Positions 34,390 through 46,107 of a stretch of 64,000 bases of DNA are shown one piece after another. The position numbers were made by a program, and so were the translations under genes. The first letter of the stretch is position 1; each line of letters starts with the position of its first letter. The notes under the pieces are model-generated. The model had not been told where the DNA came from and searched no databases. It was given only the letters and a program-made list of their open reading frames with translations. The stretch is from the NCBI GenBank assembly GCA_007026445.1, contig VDMD01000002.1:806001-870000 (forward strand), written 5' to 3'. The stretch is from Schizophyllum amplum (taxonomy: Eukaryota; Basidiomycota; Agaricomycetes; Agaricales; Schizophyllaceae).

Positions 34390-36977
34390 ATGGACGACGC
34401 TGTCTATGACTCTGAGCCTGAGCGCGAGCAAGCGCGTCAGGAGAGAAGGCGCCAACGACGCGCCAAACGCGAAGAAGAACGCGCCAGACAGCCGCCAGAG
34501 GTCATCGAAATATCTTCCAATGATGAGACTTGTCTTCCCCAAACGGTAAACATCTCCGGTGAGTCACATTAGATGCGCAGTGGTTGCAGAGACTGACCAT
34601 TGCCAGAACCCTCAGGATCAATGCGTCGACCGCTGCCCAAGCCGATCCAGCATCTTTCCGTCGCTCGAGGGGAGGATAAAGGTGCGTGACATCTGTGCTA
34701 TTATTCCCCCCCATTCACACTTGTTACCAGAAGTCCAACAATCATTGGCACCCGTTGCGACTATTCAAGGTCAACGGTCATCGTCTGCCCTTCCCTCTGC
34801 AGCCCCATCCGATAACGACCAAGACGAGCTTGCCGAATCCCAATACCGTCTCCCCATCTCCAAATTCGCCTATACCGGCCCAGAATCCCGCGCCAACTCC
34901 AAGGCCTCCAACCCCTCCCGCGAAGACTCCGCGCAGCCGCCTGCAGAGAAACCCAAGCCCGTGAAGAAAGCTCCCCGCGCCGCGTCCCACCGCTTCGCCA
35001 ACGACTTCACAGACCCTGAACTCGCGCGCTTCACGACCTGCGTTTGCTGCGACGTCGCGTGGACGGTACGCAAGACCGCGGGGCAGAAGATGCTCCACGT
35101 CCAGTCCTGCGCGAAGAAGTACAGATTCTCCGACGACCTCGTGCGCAAGCTCGTCAGGCAGCAGATCGACCGCACGCCAGAGCCTCCGCAGAGCAAAGGC
35201 AAGGGCAAGGCGACGTCTATGCCTGCGCCGGAGCCTGTGCAAGAGACGCTGATGGACAACCTTGTCAATGAGAACGCGCCGAAGAAGAAGGGTAGGCGGA
35301 AGGACACCGGGCAAGTCGAGACGGTCAGGAAGGCAGACGACATGCACGATGTCATCAAGGACCGCGCGCGGTCCATGTTTGGTCTCGGCGAGCCACAGCC
35401 AGCGACTCAGCTACCCGCTGGTCTGCCGCCCACACAGGCCTTCCAGCCCAGCAAGCTCGCCGCGGTCACTCGTCGTACCCACGCGCTCTGCGACTACGGC
35501 GGCGAAGACGAGGAGGAAGGGGACATGCCCCCTGCAACGCAGGCGTTTCAACCCAGCAAGCTCGGAGGCCAGAGGACCACCCTCTTCGACTACGATGCAG
35601 AGGATGACGCACTGCCGCCAACGCAGGAGTTTACGCCGTCCACGCTAGGTGGATCGTCCACTCTTGCTGGGCCATCGACTCTCGCGGCGGCCTCCAGCCT
35701 AGCCGCATCCTCCAGACTTGCTGGCCCATCCAACCTCTCCGGGCCCTCCAAACCACTATCTCCCGAGCGCTCCATCCTCTCCGACTCGGTCAATCACCCT
35801 ACGGTACGTTTTACTCCTTTTCCTTGACGTAAGATTCATGGACGCCGCAGCTTCCTTGCGCCAGCCCCGCAAGCGCGCCTCGTCCCGCGACGCGCACGAC
35901 GAACGCTCGCCGAAGCATCGGCGGCTCTCCCAGTGTTCACCAGAGCGGCGGCGGCTCTCCGCCCCGGACGAACGCTCACCACGGCATCCACTCACCGCAC
36001 AACAGCTCTGACGGGAGTCTGATTGAGGTTGATGGTGTTCTGGTCGATGTGGCGAGCGACGAGGGCTATATCGACAGCCCCATTGACATTGACGACCAGG
36101 CTATCGACATCGAAGACCCGGCTATTGATATTGACGAGCCGGCTATCGACATCGACGACCCGGCTATCGATATCGACGATCCCTGGGACGACGCGGACGC
36201 GTACATCCACTTCGACCCCCCTGTTCTCCTTTCTGACCAAAGGGCCCCCTTTGAATATACCACGCCTGTGCATACCCCGCCCGCCTCCCCCGAACCATCC
36301 CCCGCGGGCATCTCGCCGGTCAAGTCTGGCTTAGGAACTCCATCACCCCGCAGAGCAACCCGGTCACGCAAAGCAACCACATTGCCCCGCAAAGTACCTC
36401 TCCGCTTTCTCGAACCTGTATCGCCCGCCAAAGCATCCTCATCACGCGCCACCGCCTTGCATCTACACACCACCGCCTCACACTCGCGCACGAAAGCCTC
36501 CTCATCCCACAAATCCCTTTCACCGCGCCGCAGTCGCTCACCCATCGCACAAGTCCTCACCAAATCGCCCGCGAAGGCATCCCGCTCACCGACAAAACCT
36601 GCTAAGCCTGTCAAGAAGCCCCTCATCGCACCTTCACCGCGGGCGACTAAGAAGGCCAAGAAGTCCGCGAAGGAGAAGGAGCCGAAGCCCATCTTCGACG
36701 ACGCCTGGGCGGAACGGATAACCAAGTCGATCACCGCAGACAGGAATTTGCATCTTCGCATCCTGCGCTACGAGGTCTGTAGCTTTTTTCTATCCTCCGA
36801 AGACTACGCCTGACTCTAAATTGACTTCAGCCCATCAACTTCGACGTCTTCATCCAACTCACGGCGCACGAGTCCGGGGCGGCCTCCGGGAAGTTCAAGT
36901 TCCATCTTCGCGCGCTCTTGGATAAATTGGCCATAAACTTTTATGGCGCGGATGGTATCTCTTGGAGGCCCAAATGA
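34390..36977 (+). CDS. SLX4: Structure-specific endonuclease scaffold Slx4
   Basis: Slx4 activates the Slx1 nuclease at replication and recombination intermediates. The diagnostic part is the C-terminal SLX1-binding domain: WAERITKSITADRNLHLRIL, RYE spliced to PINFDVFIQLTA, and FHLRALLDKLAINFYGAD. Earlier are an SUMO-interacting-like motif (EVIEISSNDE), and a C2HC zinc-finger-like stretch (CVCC ... HVQSC, residues about 150-190) that resembles the UBZ-type finger of SLX4. Then come three PPTQAFQPSKL-type repeats and a five-unit PAIDIDD-type tandem repeat. The start at 34390 (MDDAVYDSEPE) is preferred; an in-frame ATG at 34291 would add an Arg-rich, presequence-like 33 residues. The intron at 35803-35850 is placed by frame (HPT to LPCASP). 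It is convergent with the cyclin gene. Confidence 0.85.
35421..35650 (+). repeat. Three TQ-containing repeats in SLX4
   Basis: PPTQAFQPSKL (about 35426), PPATQAFQPSKL (about 35528) and PPTQEFTPSTL (about 35614) alternate with acidic linkers (LCDYGGEDEEE, LFDYDAEDD). Each repeat has a TQ, the ATM/ATR phosphorylation core. The array is protein-level; DNA copies have diverged. Confidence 0.75.
36079..36183 (+). repeat. Five-copy 21-bp tandem repeat in SLX4
   Basis: Units start at 36079, 36100, 36121, 36142 and 36163. Each encodes seven residues of the type (A/P)IDIDDP or AIDIEDP. Third positions differ between copies (GACATC versus GATATT), so the protein motif is better conserved than the DNA. 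Confidence 0.85.
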
Positions 36978-37518
36978 ATGTGCGAGGCGTGTTTCTGAAG
37001 ATGTACAGCGCTAGACATAATCTGCACCACAATCTCAGCAAAATTTATCTTACCATGATGTCCATACGCGATTGAATGCGTGGCTCCGTCTGAAGTCGAG
37101 GTCGGACCAGCAGCGGTCGTCGTGGCTGCGTTTGTGCCAACTCACTGCTGATCTCAGTACTCATCGACCGCCCGTATTGCTTTGCGCGCCTCAGCCTGGT
37201 GTATTTGGGCGAGCACGTAAGCTAGTCTACTGAAGCCTACTGTACATATTAGTGATACATACAGAAGGGAGGGATAGTTTGTCCGACATAGCGGTGGATA
37301 GCAGTAATGGATATATGAGTCCATCTGGGCTAGTAAAGATGGTCCGAAAGAGGGTATGAGGCAGATAGAATAGCATGTGCAGAGCGAGAGAGAAACGGAC
37401 AAAAAGAAGGTTGTGACAAGACAAGACAAAGGAAGGGAAGGAGGTTCGCGCGAACCGTAAAACCGATAAACCGTACCGCGCGAACGATTCTCGAGGTACT
37501 CCGGGTCTCGTTGTCTCC

Positions 37519-39020
37519 TCAAACGTCCTCGCGACCATGGCCACCGATGGGGTGCTGACGGACGAGCATGAGGCGTTTAAGTCCATGGCCTGCAGCGGCT
37601 TCAGGGGAATGATCGACGTCATCCTTCTTCGTAGCTGCAGACCACATACGGCTGAGGAAGCCCGCGCTGCTGCTGGAGCGACTCATGCCGTTTATCCCTG
37701 CCATGTCCTTGATGGATCCGTGGGCGAATGCGATCGAGCTGCGCTTGGCAGACGACGTGTGCCTCGAGTTGGACGCCTTCCTCGCGCTCTGGGGCGGAGT
37801 GATGGTGATGGTGCGCACAGAGCCGGCGTCGGACAGCTTGCGGGAGCGGTCGTTGTCTTTGCACGCCTGCGATGGGACAGACCGCAAGAGGAAAGGCTTC
37901 TTCGATGAGTGCGAGACTGGATGCTCGTCGACGGCGTGATAGCCCTCCCCGCGTTCCATCCGACTGGCAGACGTGTAGACCGGAGGCTCCGTCTCACCAT
38001 CGGACTCATCAGAAGAAGACCAGACTGACGAGCCCGACGAGGAACCAGTATCGTCGATAAGCGAGCCCATGTATGACGACCCGGACGATGCTGTGGAAGC
38101 AGATGACCTTGAATGCACCAAGGGCGGCGGCACCACGAGGCGACTCTGGCTGGACGCAACTGACGAACGGTTTGCCGAGCGCGACGACGATACGATCGAC
38201 AAGCGCTTCGTTATCTCCGACAGGGACTCCTCGGGCGACGTCTTGCTCGAAGCTGACTCGGCCGAGCTGGAGCGCGAGAACGTAGGACGCGAAAGCTCGT
38301 AGGGAGTGGATATCTGGCTCCGTCTGTGCGTACCACGCGCGACTCTGTCCATGGCCGAAGCCCTAGTGGCCTGCGAGTAGTTCGAGAGGAAGGGCGCCCA
38401 AACGTCAAGAGTGGTCTTCTCATCGAAGCGAAGGTCGTAGTCCAGGAGGAAAAGCAACTGCTGCTCCATCAAGTTGATTTCCGGGCAAGAGAAGATGACG
38501 GAGTAGGATGCCCAGTGCTTATTCTTCGGCGAAGAGTCGTTGAGGTACTTGGCGCTGACAATGAGCGTGGCAAGGAAGATGCGATGCTTCGCAGACCAAT
38601 TCCTCTCTGCACAGTGGTGTCAGTAGAGTGAGAGGGGGCGCATATATGCTACGCACCGGGCGACACAGGCAGCTTGCCGCTCAGCCGCTCCAGATAGATG
38701 AGCGTCGTGAGCAAGGTCGCAACGTGTACGCGGGATACGCGCACGAGCGTCAAGACAAAGTCGCGTAGGCTGAGTCTAGGCGAGGACTGCCAACGCTCGG
38801 CGCTTGATGTGCCGAGCGCTGCGTGCGGCGGTGTCGCGGTAATCGCGCTCTTGGTCGGCTCGCTGTCGATCTGGATGAGCTCCGAGGCACGCGTGGCGAC
38901 GTACTCGACCATGTCGGGCGTGACATGGCGGCTGAGGAGGCGGACGAGCTCGCGGTTGTGCTTCGCGATGGGAATCAGCGACGCCGGGTGGCGAGGCAGC
39001 GCGGCGAGCTCGGCGGACAT
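37519..39020 (-). CDS. PCL/Pho80-type cyclin
   Basis: This is a cyclin partner of a Pho85-like kinase, nearest to the Pcl1/Pcl2 G1 group. The start at 39020 gives MSAELAALPRHPASLIPIAK. The cyclin box spans LLSRHVTPDMVEYVATRASE, DFVLTLVRVSRVHVATLLTT with LIYLERLSGKLPV, then after an intron SAKHRIFLATLIVSAKYLND and PEINLMEQQLLFLLDYDLRF. After the box comes a long Ser-rich, probably disordered tail of about 270 residues with many SP/TP-like and basic sites, ending GGHGREDV. The upstream strand holds a TTCGCG element near 39187, similar to cell-cycle boxes, but the match is weak. Two introns. It is convergent with SLX4. Confidence 0.88.
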
Positions 39021-39764
39021 GATGAGGGAGAGGACAGGGTAGAAATGTTTTTATCGGTTTTTTGTATGCCCTTCAAGGGCGGGCGAGACGGAGAAACGAG
39101 AGATGAAGGGGTGGAGAAAGAAACGAATATTCGGCTCACCGCTCTTATATTCTGCACAGGAGGCGACCAAACAAGGCGCGCGCGGAAGACGCGAATAGTC
39201 ATATAGTCTATCGGACGTCTAGATCGAAGGATCTTGGAGTAGCAGACCAAACAACCAGTCATGTTGCTCTTTGTCGAAGTATGTTTTGCGAGCCCAGACT
39301 TGTGACCAGTACCAGAAGGCTGGAAGCTGAAGCTAAGTGGCGCGCAAGTCTCCTAGCACCCCGGCAGAGAATTCCTTTCAGGGATAACAAGGGAGCAGGA
39401 GAATAGGCCAAGTACTCAGACATGACGATCTAAAAAGCAGAAAGAGCGAAGGCAGCCATAGTACTACTACTAGTGGTGGTTCGAGGAGCAAAGATGTGGC
39501 AAAGATCATCTTCAGCGCGTGAGAAATTCGGCACTTGCCCAAGGGATCCATACGCGCAAACAACCGTATACAGCAGGTATACAGAGCGAGCCTTCAGTAA
39601 CCGGATGGGAAAGCTGTTGCAGAACGTAACTAACGGTGCTTTATGGTACAAGGCGACACTGCTATACAGATACTTTAGATACTGCCAGAGACCGATGCGA
39701 AAGACCCAGTGTCCGTATCCTCCTTTCCCACTTAGTGCACCACCATGTTCCTCAGTGCACTCCA
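39021..39764. other. Cyclin upstream region
   Basis: This spacer holds the cyclin promoter and 5' UTR and the 3' flank of the transporter. No gene is supported. Confidence 0.5.
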
Positions 39765-42131
39765 CTACGCGTCATATCCCTCCTCCCTCAGAGTCTTCAT
39801 CTCGCTAAGACGTCTACGCATATCCTTCTCCGTTGGCGTCGGCGGGACCCTCCGGGCAATGCCTGCGCCGATGAGCGTGCACAACCCGCCGAAGCGTAAC
39901 ACCCAGGCAACGCCATTCTTGCCATAGTACGTGTCACCTGCTGCGTTCGGGTCAGAGTCAGCAACGCCGTCGACAGCGCGGAAGATGGCGCTTGTGGCGA
40001 GCGCAACCTATATGACAGTCAACGATACCGTCCCGTGAAGTCTGTCGAGGATGGGCTTACGATGAACTGCGGCATCACAATGGCCAGGTTGTGTATACCG
40101 AGGATGGTGCCACCGCCTGCCTGCTGATCTTGGTTCGCCGCATTGGTGTCAAGATCGTCGAGCGATCGGCGACGCAGGAGCGGGCGTCGTTCGCCGGCCA
40201 TATCGCCTAGGTGGTCTGGTACCGAAGCCGCGCGCGTGTGCATGTTTGGTCTCGGTGGAGGTTCACGAGTCTTCGGAAGCTCCTTCAACAGCTACAAAAA
40301 ACGATTAGGATACAGAGTGAAATCAGAAGAGGCAATTCTCACCTCCATGATGATAGCAAATGGCGTCCACATCGCAACGGACCAGCAGATGCCCACGAGC
40401 GCGATGAAGACTGTCGCTTGCGTCGTCGTGTTGATGAAGAAGGTGCTGAAGGTCAAGATGCTGAAGAATACGAGCGCGCCCGTCCAGATGTTACGCAGGA
40501 GGAACGGCATATAAGGCAAGCGTAGAGGCCGACCCTTGCGAATGGCTTCAGCGCGCCACTGTCGTACGGTGTTGCGCAGGCGCTCGAGCTCCGCGTCCTC
40601 GTTAACGTCGTCCTTGTGCGCCAGCAGGCGCCTGTCACGGTTCGCGAGGTAGGGGAGGACAGTACCAGAGATGACGGCAACTGGAAGGGGTTATAAGATG
40701 ACGTTGTACATACTAACGATATGCAAGACTTACCGACGCTGTACATGAGCATAGCAAACTCGCCCATACGCGTAGCGACTTCAGGATCGGGCTCGCGACC
40801 GATCTCGTGTGCCATAACCTGACCCATGTAAGTCGTCCTAAAACCGGCGATTAGGATATGTTGCCTTGGCTGCAAACGCGACTTACGCGTAGAAGAGGAA
40901 CGGGAACCTGCAGCCTATCAGATGATGCCTATTCTGTATGACTAGAGACTCACCATCCCATGAACGCCAAGAGCTGCACGTAGCAAACCCGCCGAATGGG
41001 TTTGGGCAAGTGGATGATCGCATTATAGATGCTGTCCATGACCTCCCGGAATTTGCTGCGTCGCATGTCAGTCGCGTACTTGCAGTAGTCTTACGCATGC
41101 CGTACCCATGTTTCTGGTGAACCTCTGGCCGTTCCTGCTCTTCGTGGCACCAACAGGTGATCCAGACGGTGACAACAAGGATTACAATGCAAATTATGCA
41201 GAACTTGCGGAACTGGTCCCCGCCAACCCAGCGCAGGAAGGGCAGCTGTGCCAGAGGGAAGTATCCGAAGCCGTACCCGACGATGTTGCCGGCGTGCGTC
41301 ATGCGCCCATGCCACGCATTGCCGGCATTGATCTGCGATGTTGGCGCGATGTCGAGCAGGAGGTTGCGCAAAGAGGCTTGCAGCGCATTGAGTGCAAAGT
41401 CGAGGATGTAGAAAGAGACGACGGCGAAGCCGATAGAAGTACTCTGGACCTGTAGAGGAGTTGAGAGAACGCTGCTGTGGCATGACCGGTTACGCACTCT
41501 GTGGATCCGTGTCTCGTCCCAATCGCCCGCGCCAACACCGAAGAGGTCGACGAAGAATGCGGCAAGCACTTGACAGTATGCAAGTGTGATGGTGGAGAAG
41601 ACGAGAGCAGCGGTCGATGATGCGATCCAAAATCTGCGCCTGTACTTGCTCGTCGACGAGTCCGATATAGCACCTGCGAGCGCCTGATCAGTTCCCCCGC
41701 CATGTCCTGCACGACACGGGCACGCACCGATGATAGGCTGCGCAACGAGGCCGCTGATTGGCCCCGCTAGCCATACAAGGGCCGTCAGCTGCTCCGAGAG
41801 CCCCAGCCCGAGCAGGAACGGTGTCCCGTAACTGTCCCGAGCCCGTCAGCCACCGCGCACCGGAGCCCAGGCATCGCACGCACCCCAGCTCAACCGTCCA
41901 TGCGATTTGCGCCCCCGCCATCGAGATACTCAGCGTGATGAGGTCCCACGTCGACAGCCGCTTCTTCTTCGCATCCGTAGGCAACGCTGCCTCGGGTGAG
42001 TGCTGCCTCGCGGGCGGGGCGCCGCCCTCAGCGTGCGCTCCCTCAGCAGCCTGCCCGCTCTCGCGGTCCCGCGCAGCGGGCCACGGCATCTGCGACGTCG
42101 GGTCGGGATCGTCTGCGACTGGCGGTATCAT
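39765..42131 (-). CDS. SUT/SLC45-type sugar transporter (GPH/MFS)
   Basis: This membrane transporter resembles fungal and plant sucrose or alpha-glucoside proton symporters (S. pombe Sut1, plant SUT, SLC45). The start at 42131 gives MIPPVADDPDPTSQ, then a cytosolic N-terminus and the first helix LSTWDLITLSISMAGAQIAW with TVELGYGTPFLLGLGLS, followed by LVWLAGPISGLVAQPIIG and AISDSSTSKYRRRFWI, the conserved SDxxxSxxGRRRP-type loop. Further helices include VVSFYILDFALNALQASLRN and RNLLLDIAPTSQ with HAGNIVGYGFGYF. The tail reads VLRFGGLCTLIGAGIARRVP and ends EEGYDA. About nine exons. The upstream frame opens with TTG only, so 42131 is chosen. Substrate is inferred. Confidence 0.87.
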
Positions 42132-42982
42132 GGAGGTTTGGAACAAGAGCTGACAGCCTCTGAGTCTCCACCGTACCTTTCGCCGCGCGGAGCTCAAGGC
42201 GGCGGAGTGTAATGCGCATCATCGCCCTATCACCGGGCCCAAACCTGGGCGGCGTGGCAGCAGCCAGGCGTATACAGCATGTAACAAGTACCGAACACTT
42301 GCGTACTCGAAGAGCGATGCAGCAGGGTATTTACGTCTTCTATGGCCAGCCTGAATGGTAGAGCTGTTCGAGATGAGACGGACATTTGAACCTTGTCATA
42401 TCTCCCACGACTGCATCCGCGCAACTTCCCGAATGCAGGGCACGGTCCCTTGGACTTTTTGTAGGTCAGCAGACCTTGAGCGGACACGGCTCGTGATACT
42501 GCAGAGAAGCAGACAAGGAGCCTGCTGAGGTCTACTACCGACGCGACAATTGTGGCAAAGACGGGCCCCAGTGCGACATCTGTTCAAGCCCCAGGCGATC
42601 AGCGAGGCTGCCCGCGCAACATGATTCAGAGATAGCAGCGATGCTAGAATAGGACAGCGCAAGCGGTACGTACTACTCGTGATTGAAGCGCACGGCCAAG
42701 CCATCGACAAGATCACATTCGACACGCGGACATGGCGAGGCAAATCGGTATAGACATCCAGTCTCAAAGAAGACAACGTATAGCGCCAACGTATAGATAC
42801 AGTACACTGCGAAAGCAAGTCAGCTAGAAATACAGAGGGATATATCAGACTTGGTCGTACCGGATACACAGCACAGATGTTAGCTCCCAGCCTAGTCGTA
42901 TAGGTGTCCGCGTCCATGTGTAGTACACGAGATGAGAGAAGAAGAGATGGATGAATAGAGGATAGCAAGACTGTAAGCACCT
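42132..42982. other. Spacer between transporter and coiled-coil gene
   Basis: This 850-bp spacer holds the transporter promoter and the 3' UTR of the upstream gene. A 194-codon minus-strand frame (42396-42980) is open but begins with GTG directly after the neighbour's stop and has no recognisable content. Confidence 0.45.
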
Positions 42983-44091
42983 TCAGAGGCCCATACGCTC
43001 TGCCAAAGTTCGATCTGCACTAGACTGCGCGTGCCCGCGACGGCCAGAGCCGCTGCCCGCGCCTGTACTGCCCGCGCCGCTGCCGCTGCGGCCTCCCCCG
43101 GCCTGGCCGTTCTGCCGCCCCCTGCTTCCTTCGGACTCTCGATCCTTGTCGCGCTGGCCCCGTTCTCGTCCCTGGTCCGGCGAGCGTCGAGGGTCGACGT
43201 CCATGTCGACAGCGTTGGCGCCGCCCCCGCCGCCCCCGCCTCCGCCGCCACCTCCCTGACCACGGCGACGGCGACCGCCGCGTGACTGCGACTGTTCGCG
43301 GGGCAGCCCGGGCTGCGGTGGTAGTTTATCGGCACCGGAGAGGCGTGCCTTCTTGTGGGCGCGAGGGCCGGTAGGTGGAAGTTTGGCGGCAGCCGGTGCT
43401 GTGGGTATACTGCCGTTACTCGTGGAAGCGCCAAGGTGAAATGCGGCTTGTGGGGAATGGGGGGAGCGGATGTTGTTGTGCTGATGAGCTGACGCCATGA
43501 GCCCTTCGTAGGACTTGTCTAGCTCCGTGCTGTTGAAGGGTGAGTGAGCCTCGCATCACAGGGAATATGTGGTGCACACGCACGATAGACTCGATATCAC
43601 GCTGTGCGACTCTGCGGATGGACATGAGAGACACGATATGCATCTATGCAAGAGGGACGCACCTCGGAGTGCTGCCTCCAACTTCTCAACAATACGACGC
43701 AGGCCGCGCACTTCCTCCTTCAGCTTCCCGGTTTCGCTCTGCTTCAGCAGATCGTAGAGCTCGTCATTCTCGGTCTGCAGCTGCTGCGTGCGCTGTACGA
43801 GAGCGGCGGTGACCGTGCTCGAGCGTGATGCCCCCTCTATCGCGGCCGTTTCCCTCTCTAGCGCAGGCAAAAGCAGGGACGCATAGACCGGAGGAAGCGT
43901 AACTGGGTCGGTCTTCACAGGTTCGGGTTGCGTCTTGACGTGCTCGCGTAGGCGCCTCACTTCGTCCTACAACAGTTGCAGCACATATTCGCGGGCACCA
44001 CGCATACACTCACAGTCAGTTCCGCGACCTGCGTGTCGCGCTGGCGCAGCGCGGCCTCCAGCTCAATCTCGCGCGTACTCGGGAGATCCAT
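42983..44091 (-). CDS. Coiled-coil protein, possibly WTAP/Mum2 family
   Basis: The start at 44091 gives MDLPSTREIELEAALRQRD and a coiled coil (VAELTDEVRRLREHV). After a linker, a second coiled coil reads LQTENDELYDLLKQSETGKL and EEVRGLRRIVEKLEAALRES with SVISSLSTELDKSYEGLM, joined across two small introns. The order ENxEL ... LxxE ... SxxxLxxFI/VISxL resembles the core of WTAP/Mum2, the regulatory subunit of the mRNA m6A methyltransferase. This is inference from pattern only. The C-terminal 170 residues are disordered, with an RGG-like basic run (SRGGRRRRGQ), twelve Gly, and a charged Arg/Asp stretch, ending RTLAERMGL. An alternative is any nuclear coiled-coil RNA-binding factor. Confidence 0.72.
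43219..43256. repeat. GCC/CCG trinucleotide tract coding poly-Gly
   Basis: An imperfect (CCGCCC/CGCCGC) tract on the + strand encodes twelve consecutive Gly on the minus strand, after RRRRGQ in the coiled-coil gene. It is likely length-variable. Confidence 0.75.
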
Positions 44092-44704
44092 GGCGAACGC
44101 GCGCGGGGGAGTGCGTCTATCGAGGCAAGTAGGTGCGGCGGGTGAAATATACGCGTTAGATATCTAGAACGTCCGTGGAATCATAACAAGGACAGGTCCA
44201 ATGAGATGCGAAGGGAAAAGCGTCCGAGATGCGGCGCGTGCGGTTGCTGGCGGGGTACGGGACAAGTTGAGGGATGATGGTATTGTTCTGGATTAGTCAT
44301 CCTCTCCAACACTGACAACCTCCGATCCAAACAACAACAAGCGGCCTGTAAAAACGCGATCGGCGTCGCGTTTTCTCCTCGTCCTCTTCCTTCACCGACC
44401 GCGACGTTGTCTCCTCCTGCTCGGTGAGTGTCGTCTCTTGCCCCTCCTGCTATGATTACAATATATTCACACTGTATGAACACTTGGTCTTTCTCGGCCT
44501 TGTGTCATGAGTCTTTTCTACAACGGTAGCTGAGCTTACGACTATCCCCACAACCCTCCTTCCTTCTTGCCTTTACTGACCTATTCCTAGGTATCTTTCA
44601 TGCGTACCACGTCCACCGTCGCATGAGACGGACTACTGTCCCTCTGTACATACTTTGATAGCACAAGAAATACTCCATGCAATGCCGAAGTCCTTCCCAG
44701 AGTC
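44092..44704. other. Spacer upstream of the coiled-coil gene
   Basis: Promoter and 5' UTR of the coiled-coil gene and 3' flank of the STEEP1-like gene. No coding sequence is supported. Confidence 0.45.
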
Positions 44705-45817
44705 CTACTTCATGAGTTCATACGCGTCGTTGAGGTTCCCTGCTATAACGGTAGCACAAGCCGCATCCCTGCTGAGAATAGGGTGCTTTCGATGCAGTAA
44801 GGCAGACCGTGGGGCTACGGAGAAACCACGAGTTTGAAGCCTGAGGAGATCGTCGAATCGACTGTCGACAGCGTCTTCGTTCTTGCGCCGGAGACCCCGA
44901 CGAAGTTGTTGAATGTTGCAGTCGACGCTAACGACATGCAGCACTGTAGCAGTGGAGGGCAGGATCGGATGCCCCACGACATCATGCATCAGCAGGTACT
45001 CCACCTGGCCATCCCAACCATGAATGGCGGGCACACAGGGCATATACAGAGCAGTTCGAACAGAATGACAAGACGGAGTTGCAGGACAACAAATGCGATA
45101 TGTGGCAATGAGATGATGAAGAACGCACTCCGATTCTCCCATTGCTATGCCGTCGTCACCTCCCCGTCGAAGGCGTCCGAGGGAATTTGGCCCTGCATCT
45201 GGGTGAGAGCGCCTGGCAAGATGTACAGATATTCTGATGACTTGACAGGACCTGGCGTTGGCTGATACGCGACCGGGAGGGTGCACCGAGGACAATCGAG
45301 CCGAAACTGCCGCTCATGTCCCCCGCTTTGTCTAACGAAGTCAATCGGAAGCTGCACAATGGAAAGGTGGCGCGACTAACCTCTCGATGACCAATGGATC
45401 GCCAGCGACGGCATTCAGTTTGAACACTCGAGCCTTCCCCGCCTCGCTGTCGTGCGCGCGAACAATGATAGCATTGTCCGTCCGGCGTCGAGGAAGGGCG
45501 GAGAGCACTTTGTCAATGACGAGCTGTGATAGTGGGTTTCACTCCCGCTGTGACTCGCGCCGGAACGAAGAGCGAACGAACAATGAACTCGCCGCAGATA
45601 CAGTCTGATGATCATGGGGTGATCAGCGTTCTGATGACCCCAGGAGAGATCCTTGGGGAAACGTACAATAGACGCGTAACGCAGCAGTGCTGGACGCGGT
45701 TGGCTGAGCTGTCAGTGTTAGGCGGATATATGGTCAACAACGCGATCAGGTGACAAATAGAGGACGCTCACCGTCCGTAGAAGAGGCGACAGTCGAGCGA
45801 GAAATGACCTTGGGCAT
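44705..45817 (-). CDS. STEEP1 (CXorf56)-like protein
   Basis: The start at 45817 gives MPKVISRSTVASSTD, closely similar to the beginning of human STEEP1. Exon 1 ends at 45772. Exon 2 ends in LRVY, and its GTACGT donor rebuilds LRVYYCICGEFI, matching the family's VYYCLCG. Exon 3 continues after a short intron as LVIDKVLSALPRRRTDN and LNAVAGDPLVIER, and exon 5 as RQFRLDCPRCTLPVAYQP with YLYILPGALTQMQGQIPSDA. The two CxxC/CxC pairs form the expected zinc site. The 3' end is uncertain: the frame either stops at 45145 (GEVTTA) or splices (donor at 45159) to an open frame ending TVIAGNLNDAYELMK at 44705. That ending resembles DUF167/YggU-type termini. STEEP1 acts in STING exit from the ER in animals; the fungal role is unknown. 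Confidence 0.75.
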
Positions 45818-46107
45818 TTAAATTGTTTGTTGAACGGAGCGGACGAACAATTGGAGTGAGAGAAGCAAGCCGGAACAAACGACGTGATGGAGGACGTGAT
45901 GAACCTGCAGCACGCTCGCGGCCACGTGCGCTCCTCGGAGATGCTGACGGTCACAAATTCCGGTACAAGCCCACGTGTTATTCCTAAACAAGGCGTCACG
46001 CCCCCAATATTACTACCTCCGACGACCCTCCGGTGCTCTTGTCTTTCTCCCTCACCTTCTCCTCCACTCCCTTTCTCTTTCTTACACATTCGCCGTCGCT
46101 CTCCCCG
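45818..46107. promoter_or_regulatory. Divergent STEEP1-like/AVO2-like promoter
   Basis: The 290-bp spacer has CACGTG at 45923-45928 and 45972-45977. An AT-rich ATTTAAATT palindrome lies directly before the STEEP1-like ATG, and a long pyrimidine tract (about 46020-46090) precedes the AVO2-like ATG. Confidence 0.5.

Noticed and set aside
42396..42980. 194-codon minus-strand ORF after the coiled-coil gene
   Set aside because: It starts with GTG directly after the neighbour's stop, lies in its 3' flank and shows no domain.
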